Shown one piece after another: positions 27,905-37,161 of a DNA stretch of 64,000 nucleotides (the stretch's first letter is position 1; each line of letters begins with the position of its first letter). Location of the stretch: positions 1 to 64,000 of the forward strand of contig VXMF01000002.1 in the NCBI GenBank assembly GCA_009841225.1, in the 5' to 3' direction. This DNA is from Terriglobia bacterium (GTDB taxonomy: Bacteria > Acidobacteriota > Terriglobia > Bryobacterales > UBA6623). The notes beneath the pieces are model-generated. The model made no database searches. It was not told the DNA's origin and saw only the letters and a program-made list of their open reading frames with translations. The translations under genes and the position numbers were made by a program.

Positions 27905-28849
27905 CTAGGCCGCGGCCGAACTGCGCGCGTCCAAGATGCTGAGCCAGCCGTAGCGGTCTTCCTTTGCGCCTGAGGTGATGCCTAGGAATTCGGACTGGAT
28001 GTGTTCGGTGATCGGCCCGCGCCGGCCCTCGGCGACCTTGATTCTGTCGACTGAGCGAATGGGAGTCACCTCGGCGGCAGTGCCGGTAAAGAACAGCTCG
28101 TCGGCGATATAGAGCCACTCGCGCGGAATCGCCTGCTCGCGCAGCGGGTAATTGAGGTCGAGGGCGATTTGGATGATCGAATCGCGCGTGATGCCCGGAA
28201 GTACGGACGTGCCCAGCGGCGGCGTGTAGATCACACCGTCGCGGATCAGGAAGATGTTCTCCCCGCTACCCTCAGAGACATACCCGGCGGCGTCGAGAGC
28301 GATGCCCTCCGTGTAACCGTGCTGGTTGGCCTCCATCAGAATCAGTTGGGAGTTCATGTAGTTGGCGGCCACTTTGGCAATCGCAGGCAGGGTGTTCGGC
28401 GCGATCCGCGTCCACGACGAGACGCACACGTCCACGCCCTGCTCAAGTGCCTCGGCGCCGAGATAGCGACCCCATTCCCAGCAGGCGATGTAGCACTCGA
28501 TCGGATTGTTGAGCGAGCGCACGCCCACGTCCCCGAAGCCGCGGAAGACGACCGGGCGAATGTAGCAAGAGGAGAGGCCGTTGACCTGCGTCACATCCTT
28601 GCAGGCCTGCGCGAATTCCTCGCGGGAGAAGCCCAGATCCTCCATGCGATAGATCTTGGCCGAGTCGAACATCCGCCGCACGTGCTCATCGAGACGGAAC
28701 AGCCCAGGACCGTTCTTCGTGTCGTAGCACCGGATGCCCTCGAACACGCTGGTGCCGTAGTGCAGCGCATGGGTTAGGACGTGAACCTTCGCATCGTCCC
28801 AGTCAATGAATGCGCCGTTGTACCAGATCTTCGCCGTGGGCTTGATCAT
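27905..28849 (-). CDS. ilvE: Branched-chain amino acid aminotransferase
   Basis: 314 aa, full length. WYNGAFIDWDDAKVHVLTHALHYG is the class IV start. The PLP lysine lies in LPAIAKVAANYMNSQLI, and EGSGENIFLIRDG and GITRDSIIQIA complete the family signature. It makes or degrades Leu, Ile and Val with 2-oxoglutarate. The ATG has a strong purine-rich site (GGGAGAGGAGAC). Confidence 0.95.
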   Translation of the reverse strand: MIKPTAKIWYNGAFIDWDDAKVHVLTHALHYGTSVFEGIRCYDTKNGPGLFRLDEHVRRMFDSAKIYRMEDLGFSREEFAQACKDVTQVNGLSSCYIRPVVFRGFGDVGVRSLNNPIECYIACWEWGRYLGAEALEQGVDVCVSSWTRIAPNTLPAIAKVAANYMNSQLILMEANQHGYTEGIALDAAGYVSEGSGENIFLIRDGVIYTPPLGTSVLPGITRDSIIQIALDLNYPLREQAIPREWLYIADELFFTGTAAEVTPIRSVDRIKVAEGRRGPITEHIQSEFLGITSGAKEDRYGWLSILDARSSAAA

Positions 28850-28948
28850 GTCTCCTCTCCCCCAATGAACCCCGTCTTTCTAGTATGGCACTCATCTCGG
28901 TACTGCGCCTGACGGCCTACTGCCGGGGTTCATCCGGGCCCAATTGCT

Positions 28949-28954
28949 TACACT
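28949..28954 (+). promoter_or_regulatory. -10-like box close to the polA start
   Basis: TACACT lies 9 nt before the polA ATG at 28964, giving at most a 2-3 nt leader. Confidence 0.4.
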
Positions 28955-28963
28955 AGGTCGCTC

Positions 28964-31552
28964 ATGGGCGTCGTCTCGCCACGCATCTTCCTAGTGGACA
29001 CCTTCGGGCTGATCTTCCGCGCCTACTACGGCCGTGCGCGGTCGTCCGTGGGCTCGCTGCGAACCTCTGCCGGCATGCCGACCGAGGCGATCTATGTCTT
29101 CAACAACATGCTCAAGGCCATGCTCGAAGTGCAGCAGCCGGACTACGTCGTGGCGGTGTGGGAGGGGCATGGCCCCACGTTCCGCGAGAAGATCTTCCCC
29201 GAGTACAAGGCCAATCGCGACGCGATGCCCGAAGATCTCGCGCTACAGCTGCCGTATATCGAACGGATCCTGAAGGCATGGAACGTGGAGGTGCTGTCGG
29301 AGGACGGCTACGAGGCCGACGACACGATCGCTCTGCTTACTCGCCAAGCGTCCGAGCAGGGCGTCGAAGTCGTAATCGTCTCGTCGGACAAGGATTTGAT
29401 GCAGCTGGTGGGAGAAGGTGTCTCGCAGTGGAACCCGACCAAGGACATGCTCTACAGGCCGTCAGACGTGCAAGAGTTCCTCGGTGTCAAGCCGGACCAA
29501 GTGACGGACCTTCTTGCCCTGAAGGGCGATTCCGTGGACAACATTCCCGGCGCGCCAGGAATCGGAGACAAGGGCGCACAGCAGCTGATCGCCGAGTACG
29601 GCGACATTGAAGGCATCATCGGCCACGCGGGCGAGGTGAAGCGCAAGACTTACCGCGAGAGCCTGCAGAACCATGCGGATCAAGTCCGGCTCAGCAAGCG
29701 GTTGGCCACTCTCGATGCCTCCGGAAGCCTGAGGCTTGACCTAGAGTCCGTACGGCTCAAGGCCGGGAACACTGACGAGTTGCTGAGCTGCTATCGCGAG
29801 TTGGAGTTCAGCACGCTGGCGAGCCAGCTTGAGAGCGGGACCGGTGGACCGGCTGCCGAGGTCGAGCCGCAGACTTTCGAGTCGGCCGAGCAATTCGAAC
29901 AGTGGCTGGCCGCCGAGAGCGGCCCGATCGCGATGGCTGTGCTGGCCGACGAAGCGAGCGACCCGGCTGGCACTCCGCAGACACGAATCGGGTTCGCGGC
30001 GCAAGCGGACCAAGCGTGGAACCTCCCGCCTGGCCTGCTTCCGCGCGCTCGGGCCGTGATCGAATCCGGGCAGCGCGATATCTGGGTTCACGACTGGAAG
30101 TCCGCGATTCATGCGCTCGGCAGGCTTGACGTCGGTTTTCCGCAGGCCGCCGACGACACGATGCTGATGGCTTTTCTGGCCGATTCGAGCCGGACCAACT
30201 ATGAGTTGAAGAAATCTGTCGAGCGGCGCCTGGGGAGCCCTGGCAGTGACGATGCGGGAGTGGCAGCCAATCAAACGCTCGCCCTTCGCAATACGCTCCA
30301 AGGCGAAATGGACCGGATGGAGCTGCGCACGGTCTATGAAGAGATCGAATTGCCGCTGGCTCCGGTCTTGGCCGCAATGGAAACGAAAGGTGTGATGCTG
30401 GACTCTGCCTCGCTGGCGGATTTCTCCGTCCAGCTGGGGCACCGCATAGACGAATTGAGCCGCGAGGTCATCGAACTCGCCGGTCGAGAATTCAATATCG
30501 GCTCGCCCAAGCAGTTGGGCGACATTCTCTATGTTCACCTCGGCCTGCCGCAGCCACAGAAGCGCGGCAAGACCAAAGCCCCTTCGACCGCCTCGGACGT
30601 TCTCGAAGGCCTGAAGGACAAGCATGCGATCGTCGCCAAGATCTTGGACTGGCGGCAGCACACCAAGCTGAAGAGCACCTATGTCGATGCCCTGCCCCAG
30701 CTTGTCGCGGCCGACGGGCGCCTGCACACCACGTTCAACCCAACTGGGTCCGCCACCGGCCGGCTGTCATCGCTCAACCCGAATCTTCAGAACATTCCGG
30801 CCCGGACCTCGCTCGGACGAGAGATCCGCAAGGCGCTGGTAGCCCCGCCCGGATGGAAGTTCGTTTCGGCGGACTACTCCCAAGTGGAGTTGCGCGTGAT
30901 GGCACACCTGTCGCGCGATTCCCGCTTGATCGCAGCCTTTGCCAGCGGCGAGGACTTGCACCAGAGCACGGCATCCGAGGTGCTCGGCATCCCGCCGATG
31001 CTGGTGGGCCCTGAAGAGCGTGCCCGTGCCAAGGCGGTCAATTTCGGCATCATCTACGGTCTCAGCGCTTTCGGCTTGGCCAGGCAGCTCAATATTCCGC
31101 AAGGCGATGCTCGCGACTACATCAAGCGCTACTTCGAACGCTACAGCGGGGTCAAGCAGTTCAAGGACGACACCATCGAGCAGACCAAGCAGAGGGGGTT
31201 CAGCCAAACGCTGTTCGGGCGTCGCAGGCCCGTGCCGGACTTGGATAGCAAGAATCACACCGCCCGTAGCATGGCTGAGCGCATCGCGATCAACTCGCCC
31301 ATCCAAGGCACTGCCGCCGACCTGATCAAGAGGGCCATGCTGGCAACAGACGCGGCGCTCCAACAGGAGGGGCTGCGGGCGCAGATGGTGCTACAGATCC
31401 ATGACTCGCTGCTCGTCGAGACGCCAGAAGACGAAGTCGAAGCCGTTAGCGAGCTGCTAAAGGCCGAGATGGAGGCCGTGGCCAGCTTGGCCGTGCCATT
31501 GGTGGTAGATATCAAGATGGGCCCGAACATGCGGGACCTCGACGGTCCGTAG
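28964..31552 (+). CDS. polA: DNA polymerase I
   Basis: 862 aa. The 5'-3' exonuclease domain (about 1-300) shows YKANR, GYEADDTIA and GDSVDNIPGAPGIGDKGA. The middle domain (about 305-440) has the 3'-5' exonuclease fold remains but lacks the catalytic D-x-E (IAMAVLADEASD where E. coli has FDTET). The polymerase domain is intact: motif A DYSQVELR (D637), O helix RARAKAVNFGIIYG, motif C QIHDSLLVE (D814). The HDE of E. coli reads HDS here. It fills gaps and removes primers, probably without proofreading. Confidence 0.95.
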   Translation: MGVVSPRIFLVDTFGLIFRAYYGRARSSVGSLRTSAGMPTEAIYVFNNMLKAMLEVQQPDYVVAVWEGHGPTFREKIFPEYKANRDAMPEDLALQLPYIERILKAWNVEVLSEDGYEADDTIALLTRQASEQGVEVVIVSSDKDLMQLVGEGVSQWNPTKDMLYRPSDVQEFLGVKPDQVTDLLALKGDSVDNIPGAPGIGDKGAQQLIAEYGDIEGIIGHAGEVKRKTYRESLQNHADQVRLSKRLATLDASGSLRLDLESVRLKAGNTDELLSCYRELEFSTLASQLESGTGGPAAEVEPQTFESAEQFEQWLAAESGPIAMAVLADEASDPAGTPQTRIGFAAQADQAWNLPPGLLPRARAVIESGQRDIWVHDWKSAIHALGRLDVGFPQAADDTMLMAFLADSSRTNYELKKSVERRLGSPGSDDAGVAANQTLALRNTLQGEMDRMELRTVYEEIELPLAPVLAAMETKGVMLDSASLADFSVQLGHRIDELSREVIELAGREFNIGSPKQLGDILYVHLGLPQPQKRGKTKAPSTASDVLEGLKDKHAIVAKILDWRQHTKLKSTYVDALPQLVAADGRLHTTFNPTGSATGRLSSLNPNLQNIPARTSLGREIRKALVAPPGWKFVSADYSQVELRVMAHLSRDSRLIAAFASGEDLHQSTASEVLGIPPMLVGPEERARAKAVNFGIIYGLSAFGLARQLNIPQGDARDYIKRYFERYSGVKQFKDDTIEQTKQRGFSQTLFGRRRPVPDLDSKNHTARSMAERIAINSPIQGTAADLIKRAMLATDAALQQEGLRAQMVLQIHDSLLVETPEDEVEAVSELLKAEMEAVASLAVPLVVDIKMGPNMRDLDGP

Positions 31553-31572
31553 CTCGGTCCGCCGGCAAGCGG

Positions 31573-32031
31573 CTACTTATAGGCTCGGGTGACCCATTCG
31601 GCAACCACGCACGGCTTGGTCGCGCCTTCGAGTTCCACGATTACGTTCCAGATGGTCTGAACGCCCCACGGATGCTCCTCGACGGCGTGCGGCGAGATAT
31701 GTCCCCGAATCCTGCCGCCCGCCGGCACCGGGGCCGGAAAACGCACGCGATTGAGGCCGTAGTTGATGCCGTGCTTGAAGTCGCCCGCGACCTTGACCGT
31801 GCCCATCATGATCGGGGCCAGCATCGATAGGCTCAGGAATCCGTGTCCGATCGTCGTCTTGAAGGGCGACTCTGTCGCTGCTCGCTCAGTGTCAACGTGA
31901 ATCCACTGGTGGTCCTCGGTGGTGTCCGCGAAGTTGTCGATCCGGTCCTGCGTTATCTCGAACCAATCACTGACGGCGATTTCCTTGCCGATGTTCTCTT
32001 GGAGTTCTTCGACTGGTACTGGGCGTGCCAT
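31573..32031 (-). CDS. MaoC-like (R)-hydratase
   Basis: 152 aa hot-dog-fold protein. The hydratase motif is visible in DTTEDHQWIHVDTERA (Asp and His) and TIGHGFLSLSMLAP. Members hydrate enoyl-CoA in fatty acid or PHA metabolism. The ATG at 32031 is preferred over one 18 bp upstream because TACAAT ends exactly 7 nt before it. It faces polA tail to tail with a 20-bp gap. Confidence 0.88.
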   Translation of the reverse strand: MARPVPVEELQENIGKEIAVSDWFEITQDRIDNFADTTEDHQWIHVDTERAATESPFKTTIGHGFLSLSMLAPIMMGTVKVAGDFKHGINYGLNRVRFPAPVPAGGRIRGHISPHAVEEHPWGVQTIWNVIVELEGATKPCVVAEWVTRAYK

Positions 32032-32038
32032 GGCGTTG

Positions 32039-32044
32039 ATTGTA
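32039..32044 (-). promoter_or_regulatory. -10 box of a leaderless start (MaoC hydratase)
   Basis: TACAAT on the minus strand, 7 nt before the ATG at 32031, decides between two in-frame ATGs. Confidence 0.5.
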
Positions 32045-32072
32045 TCCAATGGCCCCTGGCGGGCCCGAACGC

Positions 32073-33311
32073 TTAAAGCTTGTTCACCACGTTGCCGCTG
32101 AGCACGTATAGCAACGAGACTGCGACCAAGATCGCACCGTTGATTCCGAGCACGCTGCGGGCACCGATCTTGTCGGCCGCCAAGCCGCAGCTGAGGTTGC
32201 TGAGCGGCATCACGCCACGGAAGGCGGTGTTGTAGACGCTCATGATCCGACCGCGCAGGTCCTCCGAGAGGTTGAGCTGAACCAGAGAGCTGACCAACGT
32301 GAAGACACCGAGGATCGCGCCTCCTGAGAAGAACAGCAGCGGCATGCCAAACCAGAGGGTGCTGGACAGCGCGAATCCGATCGTTGCAAGCCCCAGCAAC
32401 GACTGCATAGTCAACGCTTTGTTTCCCTTTCTGGGAGCGTCGCCTAGACTCGCGACAAACAGGGCGCCGAGCACCGCGCCCACTGCCAGCACCGAACCCA
32501 TCACACCGAATCCTCCAGCGTCAAGGCCGTAGACGTCGCTCGCGAATACGGGCAGTAGCAGATTGATCGGCACTCCGCAGAATGCTGAGACGACCGCGAG
32601 CGCCATGAGCGAGCGCAGGGGAAGGCTGGCATGGATTGCACGAAATCCTTCCAAGAGGCTGCGGAAGATGTTCTTGTGGCCGGATTTAGGCGTGAAAGGA
32701 ATTCTCAAAGTCAGCAACGACCCGATGACCGCCAGAAAGCTCAAGCCGTTGACCAAGAAGCACATGGCCGGGCCGAGAAACTTGAAGACCGCGCCGCCGA
32801 TTGGCTTGCCGACAGTTCCCGCGAGGTTGAACTGGATAGAGATCAGCGCGATCGCGTTGGACAGGTGCCTCTTCGGCACTAGCGACGGGATCAGGGCTTG
32901 ATAGGCCGGGCCCCCGAACGCCTGGCCCAGTCCCGCCAGGAAGGCAGCTGCCAAGATGTGCCAGACCTCGACGCTATCCGCGAAGAACAGCGCTGCCAGG
33001 GCTAGCGAGGCCGTCATCTGCAGGATCTGCGAGCAGATCAGGAGATAGCGTCTGTCCATGCGGTCGGCCAGCACGCCTCCTACCACTGAGAACAGCAAGA
33101 TCGGCAAGCCATTCAGAAAGGCCGTCAGGCCGAGCAGGCTCTCGGACCCGGTTTGCTCGTAGATGTACCAGCTCTCGGCTACGTTCGCGACGAAGTAGCC
33201 TGTTGTCGAGGTGAATGCGCCGAACCAAAGCCAGCGGAAGTTGCGGTAGCGGAACGAGCGAAACGTGCGAGCCGGCAGCCCGCGCGCTCGCTTTCGACGG
33301 GGTGAGTCCAT
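32073..33311 (-). CDS. MFS transporter (enterobactin-exporter/EntS-like type)
   Basis: 412 aa, about 12 TM helices. FRSFRYRNFRWLWFGAFTSTTGYFVANVAESW is the usual start of this MFS_3 family. VVGGVLADRMDRRYLL is the loop 2-3 motif, and SLVPKRHLSNAIALISIQFNLAGTVGKPIGG lies in the middle. Substrate unknown; related proteins export siderophores or drugs. An in-frame extension to 33389 is possible, but the start at 33311 places the basic FRSF segment near the N-terminus as in relatives. Confidence 0.85.
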   Translation of the reverse strand: MDSPRRKRARGLPARTFRSFRYRNFRWLWFGAFTSTTGYFVANVAESWYIYEQTGSESLLGLTAFLNGLPILLFSVVGGVLADRMDRRYLLICSQILQMTASLALAALFFADSVEVWHILAAAFLAGLGQAFGGPAYQALIPSLVPKRHLSNAIALISIQFNLAGTVGKPIGGAVFKFLGPAMCFLVNGLSFLAVIGSLLTLRIPFTPKSGHKNIFRSLLEGFRAIHASLPLRSLMALAVVSAFCGVPINLLLPVFASDVYGLDAGGFGVMGSVLAVGAVLGALFVASLGDAPRKGNKALTMQSLLGLATIGFALSSTLWFGMPLLFFSGGAILGVFTLVSSLVQLNLSEDLRGRIMSVYNTAFRGVMPLSNLSCGLAADKIGARSVLGINGAILVAVSLLYVLSGNVVNKL

Positions 33312-33563
33312 TGGCTGGTCCGGCGACCCGCCCCGAGCGGGCACGGCCGCCGGCCGCCGACACATTATCTTGCCACAGAATCCGGCCAAGTCTGCCGCGA
33401 ACGGAGATTTCCTACGCTGGATCGATGGGCGGATCGATCCTCGGAACGCACCCGCTCGGCCTCGAGGCTCGGTCGTTCCGCGCTGCTACACTTACACGGA
33501 ACCGCTGCAGGGCTGGCTCGCGCTGTCTCCGCGCGGAATCCGACCCGACTAGATCTCCGCACC

Positions 33564-34871
33564 ATGGACTCTTCTCAGTCCCCCAGCCAAGCCAAACACC
33601 CGCGGGGGCTGTATGTCCTCTTCGCGTCGGAAGCGTGGGAGCGATTCAGCTTCTATTCGATGCTGGCCCTCTTCGTTCTTTACTTGCGAGATCCGATCGA
33701 AGGCTTCGGCTGGACGGAGGCCGAAGCCATACGACTGTACTCGTGGTACCTGACGTTCGTGTACGTCAGCCCGTTGGTGGGGGGACTGCTCGCGGACCGC
33801 TACCTCGGCCACCTGCGAACGACGCTGATCGGGGCAGTCTTCTTCGTCGCTGGACACTTCTTGCTGTCGTTCCACTCCATCACGATCGTCTACGCGGCGT
33901 TGGCGTGTCTCATCGTTGGAAACGGGCTCTTCAAGCCAAACGTTTCCACCATGGTTGGGAACTTGTATCCGAAGGTCAGCCCCCTGAAGGACCGAGCATT
34001 CCTGATCTTCTACTTCGGGATCAACGTCGGGGCTTTCGCTGCAGGGGTCACCATGGAGGTGGTCAAGAAATTTGCCGGCTACCACCCGGCCTTCGCCGTT
34101 GCGGGCGCCGGAATGGTGATCTCGCTGATGACGCTCTACTGGTGGAGAGAGCACGTAAGCAATGTGGACGAGCCACGGGTCGCCGGAGAAGGCGCGGCAG
34201 TTGAGAACGCAGAACTGTCCGCGGTCCCGGAAGGCCGTCGCGTTGGAGCCCTGCTGGTCGTCTTCGTGATCGTAGTCGTCTTCTGGATGGCCTTCCACCA
34301 GAACGGCTCGACGCTGACGTATTTTGCGGACGACAACACCGACTGGAACGTCTCGGGAACGATCGCCACCTCGATCAACCCCGCATGGATCCTGATACTC
34401 ACATTCCCCCTCCTGAAGCTCTGGGGCTGGCTGGGGCCCAGGGGCATGGAACCGTCAACTCCGGCAAAGATGGCGATCGGCATGCTGCTCACCGGCCTTT
34501 CGTTCATCGTCCTGTACTGGGCGGCAAGCATAGGAGAGGCGTCGGTGACCGGCGCGGACCCGTACGCCTACAGGGTCTCCCCCGCATGGCTGATTTCCTC
34601 GTACGGAGTCGTCACGCTGGGCGAGCTCCTGCTTTCCCCGATGGGCCTCTCCCTGACCTCGAAGGTGGCCCCGCCCCGCCTACGCGGAGTGATGATGGGC
34701 GGATGGTTCGTTGCCACGGGTGTCGGAAACAAGCTGACGGCGATCGGCGTGTACTGGACACGCTGGCCTCATTCGATGTTCTTCGCGGTCCTCGGAATCA
34801 TGTGCTTCGCGGTCGGCGCCCTGCTGGCCGGGCTGCTGAAGCCCCTAAAGAAGGCGATGCCCGGAGTCTGA
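33564..34871 (+). CDS. POT-family proton-coupled peptide transporter
   Basis: 435 aa. The ExxERFxYY signature is present as EAWERFSFYSM, and LVGGLLADRYLG and GNGLFKPNVSTMVGNLY are POT hallmarks. About 12-14 TMs. POT members import di- and tripeptides with protons. A serine exopeptidase lipoprotein follows 143 bp downstream on the same strand, which suggests peptide scavenging. The second Tyr of the signature is Ser here. Confidence 0.92.
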   Translation: MDSSQSPSQAKHPRGLYVLFASEAWERFSFYSMLALFVLYLRDPIEGFGWTEAEAIRLYSWYLTFVYVSPLVGGLLADRYLGHLRTTLIGAVFFVAGHFLLSFHSITIVYAALACLIVGNGLFKPNVSTMVGNLYPKVSPLKDRAFLIFYFGINVGAFAAGVTMEVVKKFAGYHPAFAVAGAGMVISLMTLYWWREHVSNVDEPRVAGEGAAVENAELSAVPEGRRVGALLVVFVIVVVFWMAFHQNGSTLTYFADDNTDWNVSGTIATSINPAWILILTFPLLKLWGWLGPRGMEPSTPAKMAIGMLLTGLSFIVLYWAASIGEASVTGADPYAYRVSPAWLISSYGVVTLGELLLSPMGLSLTSKVAPPRLRGVMMGGWFVATGVGNKLTAIGVYWTRWPHSMFFAVLGIMCFAVGALLAGLLKPLKKAMPGV

Positions 34872-35014
34872 CGGGCTGTGTTCCTTCGCCATAGCGAGGC
34901 GCTGTACCGTCTAGCCGTGTTGGCGCCACGCCAACCGACGCACGCTCCGGACGCGGTGCTGCTCACAGCTGCCAATGACCGTAAGTGCGTATATTCATTC
35001 AGGAGGAAAATCCA

Positions 35015-36931
35015 ATGAAATATGCTCGCATTGGCATCGCAGCTCTGGTCGTCGGGATGGCACTCACGTTCGCCTCTTGCACCGGCCCGACCGCAGAAGG
35101 CCCGATTCCGCGTTACGACGCCAGGACGTTTTTCGAGACCACCGCGATCACTGGCAATTCCTTCTCACACGACGAGGAACGAGTCTTGATCTCGACCGAT
35201 GCCACCGGAGTCTTCAATGCCTACAGCCAGCCATTTGACGGGGGGCCGCCCCAACAGCTGACCGATTCGGAGAGCGACTCGATATTTGCTGTCAGCTGGT
35301 TTCCAAACGATGACCGATTTCTCTACACGGCCGATCAGGGCGGCAACGAACTGAATCACGTTTACGTGCGCCAGACCGACGGTTCCGTCCTGGATCTGAC
35401 CCCAGGCGATCAGCTGAAGGCGATGTTTGCCGGTTGGAGCGGTGATCGGAATTCCTTTTGGATCCTCACTAACGAGCGTGACCCTCGCTACTTCGATCTG
35501 TACCAGTACGAGGTCGACGGCTACGAGCGAGAGCTTGTCATGAAGAACGAGGAAGGCTGGATGCCGGGCGGCGTCAGCCGCGACGGACGATGGGTTTCTC
35601 TGGACAAGCCCCGGACGAATGCCGATAGCGACATTTACATTTGGGACGCCCAAGCTCCCGCGAGCCGCCCGGTCCACATCACCGCGCACGAGGGAAACGT
35701 GCGGCATTCATCGGTAGCGTTTTCGCCGGACAGCACTAGGTTTTACTACGCGACGAACGGTCGCGGCGAATTCCGGCAGATCTGGTCGTATGACCTCGAA
35801 ACCCAAGAGCACGCGGCTGTGGTGGAGGCTGACTGGGATGTCATGTTCTTGTCGTTCTCCGAGACGGGCCGATATCGGGTAACGGGAATCAATCAGGATG
35901 CGCGGACTCTCGTCAGCATCCTCGACACGGAGACCGGGAACGAGCTGCAGATCCCAGATCTCCCGCCAGGCGACGTCGGCAGGGTCCGCTTTTCTCGAAG
36001 CGAATCCAAGATTGCCTTCTATCTGAGCAGCGATGCCTCTCCGCCGAACCTGCATGTCCTGGAACTCGACGACCTACAGGCGCGGCGATTGACTGACAGC
36101 CTCAATCCGGCGATCGCGTCCGAGCACCTCGTGGAGTCGGAAGTGGTTCGCTACCAGAGCTACGACGGCCTAGGGATCCCGGCTCTCCTCTACAAGCCGA
36201 AATCCGCTTCCGGTTCCAGCCAAGTGCCTGCCCTGGTCTGGGTCCACGGCGGACCCGGCGGGCAGAGTCGCAAGGGCTACTCGCCCACGCTTCAGCACCT
36301 GGTCAATCACGGATACGCCGTCCTCGCCGTAAACAATCGAGGCTCTTCGGGTTACGGCAAGACCTTCCACCACATGGACGACCGGAAGCACGGCGATGTG
36401 GACTTGAAGGACTGCGTCTGGGCACGGAGGTTCTTGGAGTCGTTGGATTGGGTAGACTCCTCCAAGGTTGGCATCATCGGAGGCAGTTACGGCGGCTATA
36501 TGGTCGCGGCCGCGCTCGCATTCGAGCCTGAGGTCTTTGATGTCGGCATCAATATCTTTGGTGTGACCAACTGGCTGCGCACGCTCAAGAGTATTCCTCC
36601 GTGGTGGGAAGCGCAGAAAGAATCGCTGTACGCCGAGCTGGGTGATCCGGCCACGGATGAACAGCGCCTACACGACATATCTCCCCTATTCCACGCCGGC
36701 AACATCACGAAACCGCTCCTGGTTGTTCAGGGCGCCAACGATCCGCGAGTCTTGCAGGCGGAAAGCGACGAGCTTGTCGAGGCAGTCCGGAAGACCGGCG
36801 TTCCCGTCGAGTACATCCTCTTCCCCGATGAAGGTCACGGTTTCCGCAAGAAGGCCAACCGAATCGCGGCGTCCAATGCCTACGTCGAGTTCCTAAGCTC
36901 GCATTTGGGAGCGGATTCGGAGGTGCAGTGA
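35015..36931 (+). CDS. S9-family peptidase lipoprotein (DPP4/acylaminoacyl-peptidase type)
   Basis: 638 aa. The AGGAGG site at 35001-35006 fixes the ATG at 35015. Lipobox FASC gives Cys22 as the lipid anchor. The N-terminal two-thirds is a beta-propeller (WD-like blades such as VSWFPNDDRFLYTADQ). The alpha/beta hydrolase domain has the nucleophile S491 in GGSYGGYM, Asp in GANDPRV and His in DEGHGF. It would trim peptides at the membrane for the upstream POT importer. Confidence 0.92.
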   Translation: MKYARIGIAALVVGMALTFASCTGPTAEGPIPRYDARTFFETTAITGNSFSHDEERVLISTDATGVFNAYSQPFDGGPPQQLTDSESDSIFAVSWFPNDDRFLYTADQGGNELNHVYVRQTDGSVLDLTPGDQLKAMFAGWSGDRNSFWILTNERDPRYFDLYQYEVDGYERELVMKNEEGWMPGGVSRDGRWVSLDKPRTNADSDIYIWDAQAPASRPVHITAHEGNVRHSSVAFSPDSTRFYYATNGRGEFRQIWSYDLETQEHAAVVEADWDVMFLSFSETGRYRVTGINQDARTLVSILDTETGNELQIPDLPPGDVGRVRFSRSESKIAFYLSSDASPPNLHVLELDDLQARRLTDSLNPAIASEHLVESEVVRYQSYDGLGIPALLYKPKSASGSSQVPALVWVHGGPGGQSRKGYSPTLQHLVNHGYAVLAVNNRGSSGYGKTFHHMDDRKHGDVDLKDCVWARRFLESLDWVDSSKVGIIGGSYGGYMVAAALAFEPEVFDVGINIFGVTNWLRTLKSIPPWWEAQKESLYAELGDPATDEQRLHDISPLFHAGNITKPLLVVQGANDPRVLQAESDELVEAVRKTGVPVEYILFPDEGHGFRKKANRIAASNAYVEFLSSHLGADSEVQ

Positions 36932-37149
36932 CCGCCACTTCGGGCTAGCTCGGCGTTTGTCATAGAGCCCTTCGGCCCCAAAGGGAAGTCTCGCAATTGG
37001 CTCCTGCGCGCTTTGTGCCAGGGCGGCGATCCAGACGTCGGTTCTGGTCTGGCTTGGAGTGCGCCACCTCGTCGGCTCCAGGTGACTTCCTCGAGCACCT
37101 CCGAGAAAGCTATGGAATGCTTGTCCGCAATTCTCAGTGCGATGTTGCG

Positions 37150-37155
37150 TAAGGT
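37150..37155 (+). promoter_or_regulatory. -10 box of a leaderless GTG start (sulfatase 2)
   Basis: TAAGGT ends 6 nt before the GTG at 37162. No ribosome binding site is visible. Confidence 0.4.
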
Positions 37156-37161
37156 ATTGGA

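Noticed and set aside
29741..30727. A 328-codon minus-strand frame opposite polA
   Set aside because: Antisense to conserved polymerase sequence, no recognisable domain.
36932..37161. A possible PIN-domain fragment on the minus strand (DVWIAALAQSAQEPIA) between the S9 peptidase and sulfatase 2
   Set aside because: Only about 16 residues resemble a PIN C-terminus and the flanks do not continue in any frame; too short to call a relic.
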